The position numbers were made by a program, and so were the translations under genes. A DNA stretch of 64,000 nt from Nocardiopsis potens DSM 45234 (GTDB taxonomy: Bacteria > Actinomycetota > Actinomycetes > Streptosporangiales > Streptosporangiaceae). The DNA lies in the NCBI RefSeq assembly GCF_000341105.1, contig NZ_ANBB01000004.1, positions 1 to 64,000 of the forward strand, given 5' to 3'. Below the pieces are notes generated by a model. It was not told where the DNA came from. It saw only the letters and a list, made by a program, of their open reading frames with translations, and ran no database searches. Positions 60,791 through 64,000 of this stretch are shown here, piece after piece (the first letter of the stretch is position 1; the number at the start of each line of letters is the position of its first letter).

Positions 60791-62032
60791 ATGACCGCCC
60801 GCAGGACCCTCTACCGGAACGCGACCCTGATCGACGGCACCGGGGCCGCCCCGGTGGCCGACGCCGTCGTCGCGGTGGCCGACGGGGTGATCGGCTACGC
60901 CGGGCCCGCCGCGGGGGCGCCCGAGCCCGCCCCCGGCGACACCGTGGAGGACCTCGGCGGCCGCACCCTCCTGCCCGGGTTCATCGACGCCCACGTGCAC
61001 TTCGGCATCGGCGACAGCCGGCAGATCCTGTTCAACAACGCCGAGATCCCGCGCAGCCTGCACGCCTTCGAGACCGCCGACCGGATGCGCCGCACCCTGG
61101 AGGCCGGCGTCACCACCGCCCGCGACCTCGGCGGCACCGACGCGGGCTTCCGCACCGCCCAGCAGCGCGGGCTGCTCTCCGGCCCCCGGCTGAGCCTGGC
61201 GCTGCGCCTGGTCAGCCACACCGGCGGGCACGCCGACTTCACCCTGCCCAGCGGCGTCGACCTGCACGCCTGCGGCGCCCACTCGATGGCGGAGATCGCC
61301 GACTCGGTGCAGGAGGCCCGGGTCGCGGCGCGGCGGCTGATGCGGGACGGCGCCGACGTGATCAAGGTCTGCGCCACCGGCGGCGTCTCCAGCCCCTCGG
61401 ACACCCCCGACGACGAGGGGCTCACCCCCGAGGAGATCGCGGCCATGGCCGCCGAGGCCGCCCGGCACGGCGGACGGCCCGTCGCCGCGCACGCCCAGGG
61501 CGCGGCCGGCATCCGCAACGCGGTTCGCGGCGGGGCGTCCAGCATCGAGCACGGCTACCTGGTCGACGACGAGGGCATCGACCTGATGCTGGAGCACGGC
61601 ACCTACCTGGTGCCCACCCTGGCCACCTTCGACTTCGAGGACCGGGTCCACCTCATGACGGAGAAGGCGGTGCGGACCAAGCGGGCGCTGGCCGGGCGGA
61701 CCTTCGAGCGGATCTCCGAGGCGGTGCGGCGCGGGGTGAAGGTGGCGATGGGCACCGACGCCGGCATCTCCCCGCACGGCGCCAACCTGGCCGAGCTGGG
61801 CCACCTGACCCGGGTCGGGCTCTCCCCGATGGAGGCGATCACCGCCGCCACCCGCAACGCCGCCGAACTGCTCGGCCTCGCCGACCGGGTGGGCACCGTG
61901 CGCGCGGGCATGCTGGCCGACCTGGTGGTGTGCGACGGCGACCCGCTGGCCGACATCGCGCTGCCCGCCGACCCGGACAACATCGTCCTGGTGGTCCAGG
62001 AGGGCCGCACCGTCAAGGACATCCGCCCCTGA
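60791..62032 (+). CDS. Amidohydrolase, paralogue of the 57802 gene
   Basis: The 413-residue enzyme has the same metal sites: FIDAHVHFGI, VIKVCATGGVSSPSDTPDDE, VAAHAQGAAGIRN, EHGYLVDDEG and MGTDAGISPHGANLAELG, ending with RNAAELLGLADRVGTVRAGM. GTGAGGAG precedes the ATG. The two enzymes may cleave successive or related substrates imported by the AbgT protein. The substrate is not known. Confidence 0.9.
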   Translation: MTARRTLYRNATLIDGTGAAPVADAVVAVADGVIGYAGPAAGAPEPAPGDTVEDLGGRTLLPGFIDAHVHFGIGDSRQILFNNAEIPRSLHAFETADRMRRTLEAGVTTARDLGGTDAGFRTAQQRGLLSGPRLSLALRLVSHTGGHADFTLPSGVDLHACGAHSMAEIADSVQEARVAARRLMRDGADVIKVCATGGVSSPSDTPDDEGLTPEEIAAMAAEAARHGGRPVAAHAQGAAGIRNAVRGGASSIEHGYLVDDEGIDLMLEHGTYLVPTLATFDFEDRVHLMTEKAVRTKRALAGRTFERISEAVRRGVKVAMGTDAGISPHGANLAELGHLTRVGLSPMEAITAATRNAAELLGLADRVGTVRAGMLADLVVCDGDPLADIALPADPDNIVLVVQEGRTVKDIRP

Positions 62033-62298
62033 CACCGGCCCCGGGCGCGGCGCCGGGCCGCCGCGCTGCCGGGCAGGGGCGCCCCGCCGGGCACCGCCGC
62101 CCCGCCCGGAGGCCTCCGGGCCCGGCCCGCCGCGCAGGCGGGCCGGGCCGGTCGGGGAGACCCCCGCGCCCGCCCCCGTATCCGGAGCGGGACCGCTGCA
62201 CCCGCTCTCCCTCCCTGAAGTGAAATCGCAGGTCAGAGCGGAAACCGGCCCCGGCGCGCTGGCGGCCCCGGAAACCGGGCGATCGCTTTCCGTAACGT

Positions 62299-62304
62299 TA
62301 TAGT
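62299..62304 (+). promoter_or_regulatory. -10 box of a likely leaderless promoter (glycosyltransferase)
   Basis: TATAGT, the best -10 match seen in the window, is followed by six bases and GTG at 62311. No -35 box is clear. Confidence 0.6.
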
Positions 62305-62310
62305 GTCGAT

Positions 62311-63855
62311 GTGTTGTCGCAATGCCACTCGGGGTCGCCCGAGGGCGGCTCCCCAGCCGACCGCCGCGTGCAGCCGTCCCGCACGCGGGTCTTCCGCAAC
62401 GACTGGACGGCGCTGGCACCGCCGGAACCCGCCTCCTGGCGGCCCGAACTCGCGGTCAGCGTGGTCGTCCCGGTGTTCCCCGGGGACAGGCTGGAGCTGA
62501 CGCTCGCCGCGCTGTCCGTGCAGACCTACCCGGCGCACCTGCTGGACGTGGTGGTGGTCGCCCCGCAGGGGCTGCGGCTGCCGCTCTCCGGGGAGATGCT
62601 GCCCGACCGGCTGCACGTGGAGCGCGCCCCGGCGCACGCCGGCCCGGCCCGGGCCCGCGCCGCCGGGGCCCGCGCCGCCTCCGGCGACGTCCTCTGCTGG
62701 CTGGACGCCGGAACGCTGGTGGACCCGTTCTTCGTCGAGGTGCACGCGCGCTGGCACCACCTCCGCCCGGAGTGCGTCACCTTCGCCGACCTGCTGCAGG
62801 CGCACCGGGTCCCGGACGGCCCGGCCGACGCCGGGTCGCTGGCGATGTCCGGCGGCATGGTCGACGCGCTGGGCGCCGACGGGGCGAGCCCGCCGCGCGA
62901 CGCCCTGCTGGAGGCCACCGCCGACCTCGCCGAGGCCGGCGAGGACGGGCACCGGGCCTTCACCTCGGCCGCCACCGCGGTCCGCCGCACCCTCTACGAG
63001 GGCATCGGCGGCCCGGAGACCAAGGACGACCACGAACTCGGCCGCCGGCTCTGGCACGCCGGGGCGCTGTTCGTCCCGGACCGGGACGCCCCCGCCTGGC
63101 GCACCGGCGCCCAGGGCGGCGGCGGGGCCGCCCCGTGGTCCGACCCCGGGAGCCAGGGCGGCGGAGCCGCCCAGCCGCTGGTCCGCGCGGTGATCGACGT
63201 CGAGGGCGCCCCCTACGACATGGTCCGCGCCTGCGTCGACCGGCTCCTCGACGGCACCGAGTCCGACCTCGACGTGGCGCTCGCCGCCGACTGGGACGCC
63301 CGGGAGGAGCCCGGCGGCGACCCGATGGACCTGCGCCTCCTCCAGGCCGCCTACCTCACCGACCCCCGGGTCGGCTTCACCGCCCGGCCGCCGGGCACCG
63401 GGTTCCCGGCGCCGTTCGTGCTCCGCCTCCCGGTCGTCTGGGGGGTCGCCCCGGACACCCTGGCGGTGATGGTCGCCCGCGCCGAGCGGGCCCGGGCCGG
63501 CCTGGTCGAGCTGATCCCCGACCCCGGCGGCGGCAACGACGCCGGCGTCCGGCTGTGGCGCACCCGGGCCCTGCTGCGCGGCATGCGCGACCGGAAAGAG
63601 GAGGAGGGGCTGGCCGAAGCGGTGGAGTCGGTGTACGGCCGCTACCGGATCCAGTGCGGCCCCGGGGCGCTGACCGACCTCACCGACCCGGAGGCGCGCC
63701 GGTACCGCTCGGCGGTCCCGCGCGCCAAGCCGGCGGCGGTCCCGCAGCCCGCCCCGCCCGGCGACACCGGTCCGCCCGCGGGCCGCTCCCGCCCGGCCCG
63801 GAGGGAAGAGCCCCCGGCCTGCGCGGCGCCGCCGCACCGCGGGGGCGCCGAATAG
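62311..63855 (+). CDS. Glycosyltransferase family 2-like protein
   Basis: The 514-residue protein has a GT-A fold near the N-terminus: AVSVVVPVFPGDRLELTLAA, LSVQTYPAHLLDVVVVAP and GDVLCWLDAGTLVDPFFVE (in place of the usual DxD). GGPETKDDHELGRRLW fits the acceptor region. A second, less clear domain covers about 290-450; the tail (about 470-514) is Pro/Ala-rich. No membrane segment is evident. Donor and acceptor are unknown. Confidence 0.8.
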   Translation: MLSQCHSGSPEGGSPADRRVQPSRTRVFRNDWTALAPPEPASWRPELAVSVVVPVFPGDRLELTLAALSVQTYPAHLLDVVVVAPQGLRLPLSGEMLPDRLHVERAPAHAGPARARAAGARAASGDVLCWLDAGTLVDPFFVEVHARWHHLRPECVTFADLLQAHRVPDGPADAGSLAMSGGMVDALGADGASPPRDALLEATADLAEAGEDGHRAFTSAATAVRRTLYEGIGGPETKDDHELGRRLWHAGALFVPDRDAPAWRTGAQGGGGAAPWSDPGSQGGGAAQPLVRAVIDVEGAPYDMVRACVDRLLDGTESDLDVALAADWDAREEPGGDPMDLRLLQAAYLTDPRVGFTARPPGTGFPAPFVLRLPVVWGVAPDTLAVMVARAERARAGLVELIPDPGGGNDAGVRLWRTRALLRGMRDRKEEEGLAEAVESVYGRYRIQCGPGALTDLTDPEARRYRSAVPRAKPAAVPQPAPPGDTGPPAGRSRPARREEPPACAAPPHRGGAE

Positions 63856-63917
63856 GCACCGGGCGAAGGGGGAGCGGGGCCTCGATCGCCGATGGGAGAA
63901 GCCCCGGCCCGGGCGGG

Positions 63918-63973
63918 GATCTTGACGTCGCGGCCCCATCGGAGCGCTCCGATGGGGCCGCGACGTCAAGATC
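63918..63973. repeat. 56-bp perfect palindrome, REP-like
   Basis: Two 28-base arms meet at AGCGCT without a loop. The outer part GATCTTGACGTCGCGG resembles the palindrome at 51677 and the island ends. It lies 62 bases after the glycosyltransferase stop and may also terminate transcription. Confidence 0.8.
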
Positions 63974-64000
63974 ACCGGAGGAGGGGCCGGACAGGGGCCG

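Overview
The window is chromosomal DNA of a very GC-rich actinomycete. The evidence is a complete Pup-proteasome locus, an F420-type reductase, RbpA, XRE/DUF397 pairs, polyphosphate glucokinase, frequent GTG starts and near-saturated G/C at third codon positions. A member of the Streptosporangiales/Nocardiopsis side is plausible, but no rRNA is present to settle it. I see no tRNA, rRNA, CRISPR array, prophage or transposase.

Layout. 1-5919: end of a lactate-utilisation operon (lutB partial, lutC), a ThrE-like exporter and a two-component system. 6143-12988: RecB-family nuclease, site-2 protease, an XRE-TPR regulator with a SLOG-fold protein, ppgK and the tRNA m1A58 methyltransferase trmI. 13158-29141: the proteasome core (arc/mpa, then an inserted two-component system with a divergent ABC exporter, then dop, pup, prcB, prcA, pafA, an FKBP lipoprotein, a DUF3866 protein and a one-piece pafBC). 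29283-37228: a decayed small gene, tatA, tatC, a DUF397 protein, a diacylglycerol-kinase-like gene, a 1.57-kb non-coding palindromic repeat island, and helY. This order broadly matches the mycobacterial/streptomycete trmI-mpa-dop-pup-prcBA-pafA-pafBC-tatAC-helY neighbourhood, so the proteasome region is ancestral and the inserted pieces are local additions.

37308-46918: an anti-sigma-like ATPase / XRE / DUF397 cassette, an acyl-CoA dehydrogenase, and a sugar ABC importer with a second, convergent MsiK-type ATPase. 47557-55869: lnt, fxsA, a HAD phosphatase, rbpA behind a SigR-type promoter, a CPA2 antiporter, an F420-type reductase, an MFS carrier and a glycerophosphodiesterase. 56026-62032: a DUF6459 gene, then an Lrp-type regulator divergent from an amidohydrolase / AbgT transporter / amidohydrolase operon. 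62311-63855: a family-2 glycosyltransferase ending at a 56-bp perfect palindrome.

How the parts work together. Pup ends in GGQ, so Dop must deamidate it before PafA can ligate it to targets. ARC, ending in QYL, feeds pupylated substrates to the PrcA/PrcB core. PafBC is the DNA-damage activator that in other actinobacteria controls many of these repair genes. TatA and TatC export folded proteins.

The most unusual item is the repeat island at 32733-34302. It has two oppositely oriented arrays of 71-77-bp units, six and five copies, with nested inverted repeats and inverted ends placed symmetrically, and no coding content. Its ends resemble hairpins at 51677-51738 and 63918-63973, suggesting a dispersed REP-like family. 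Several genes also have a TANNNT-like -10 box only 6-7 nt before the start codon, indicating leaderless transcripts.
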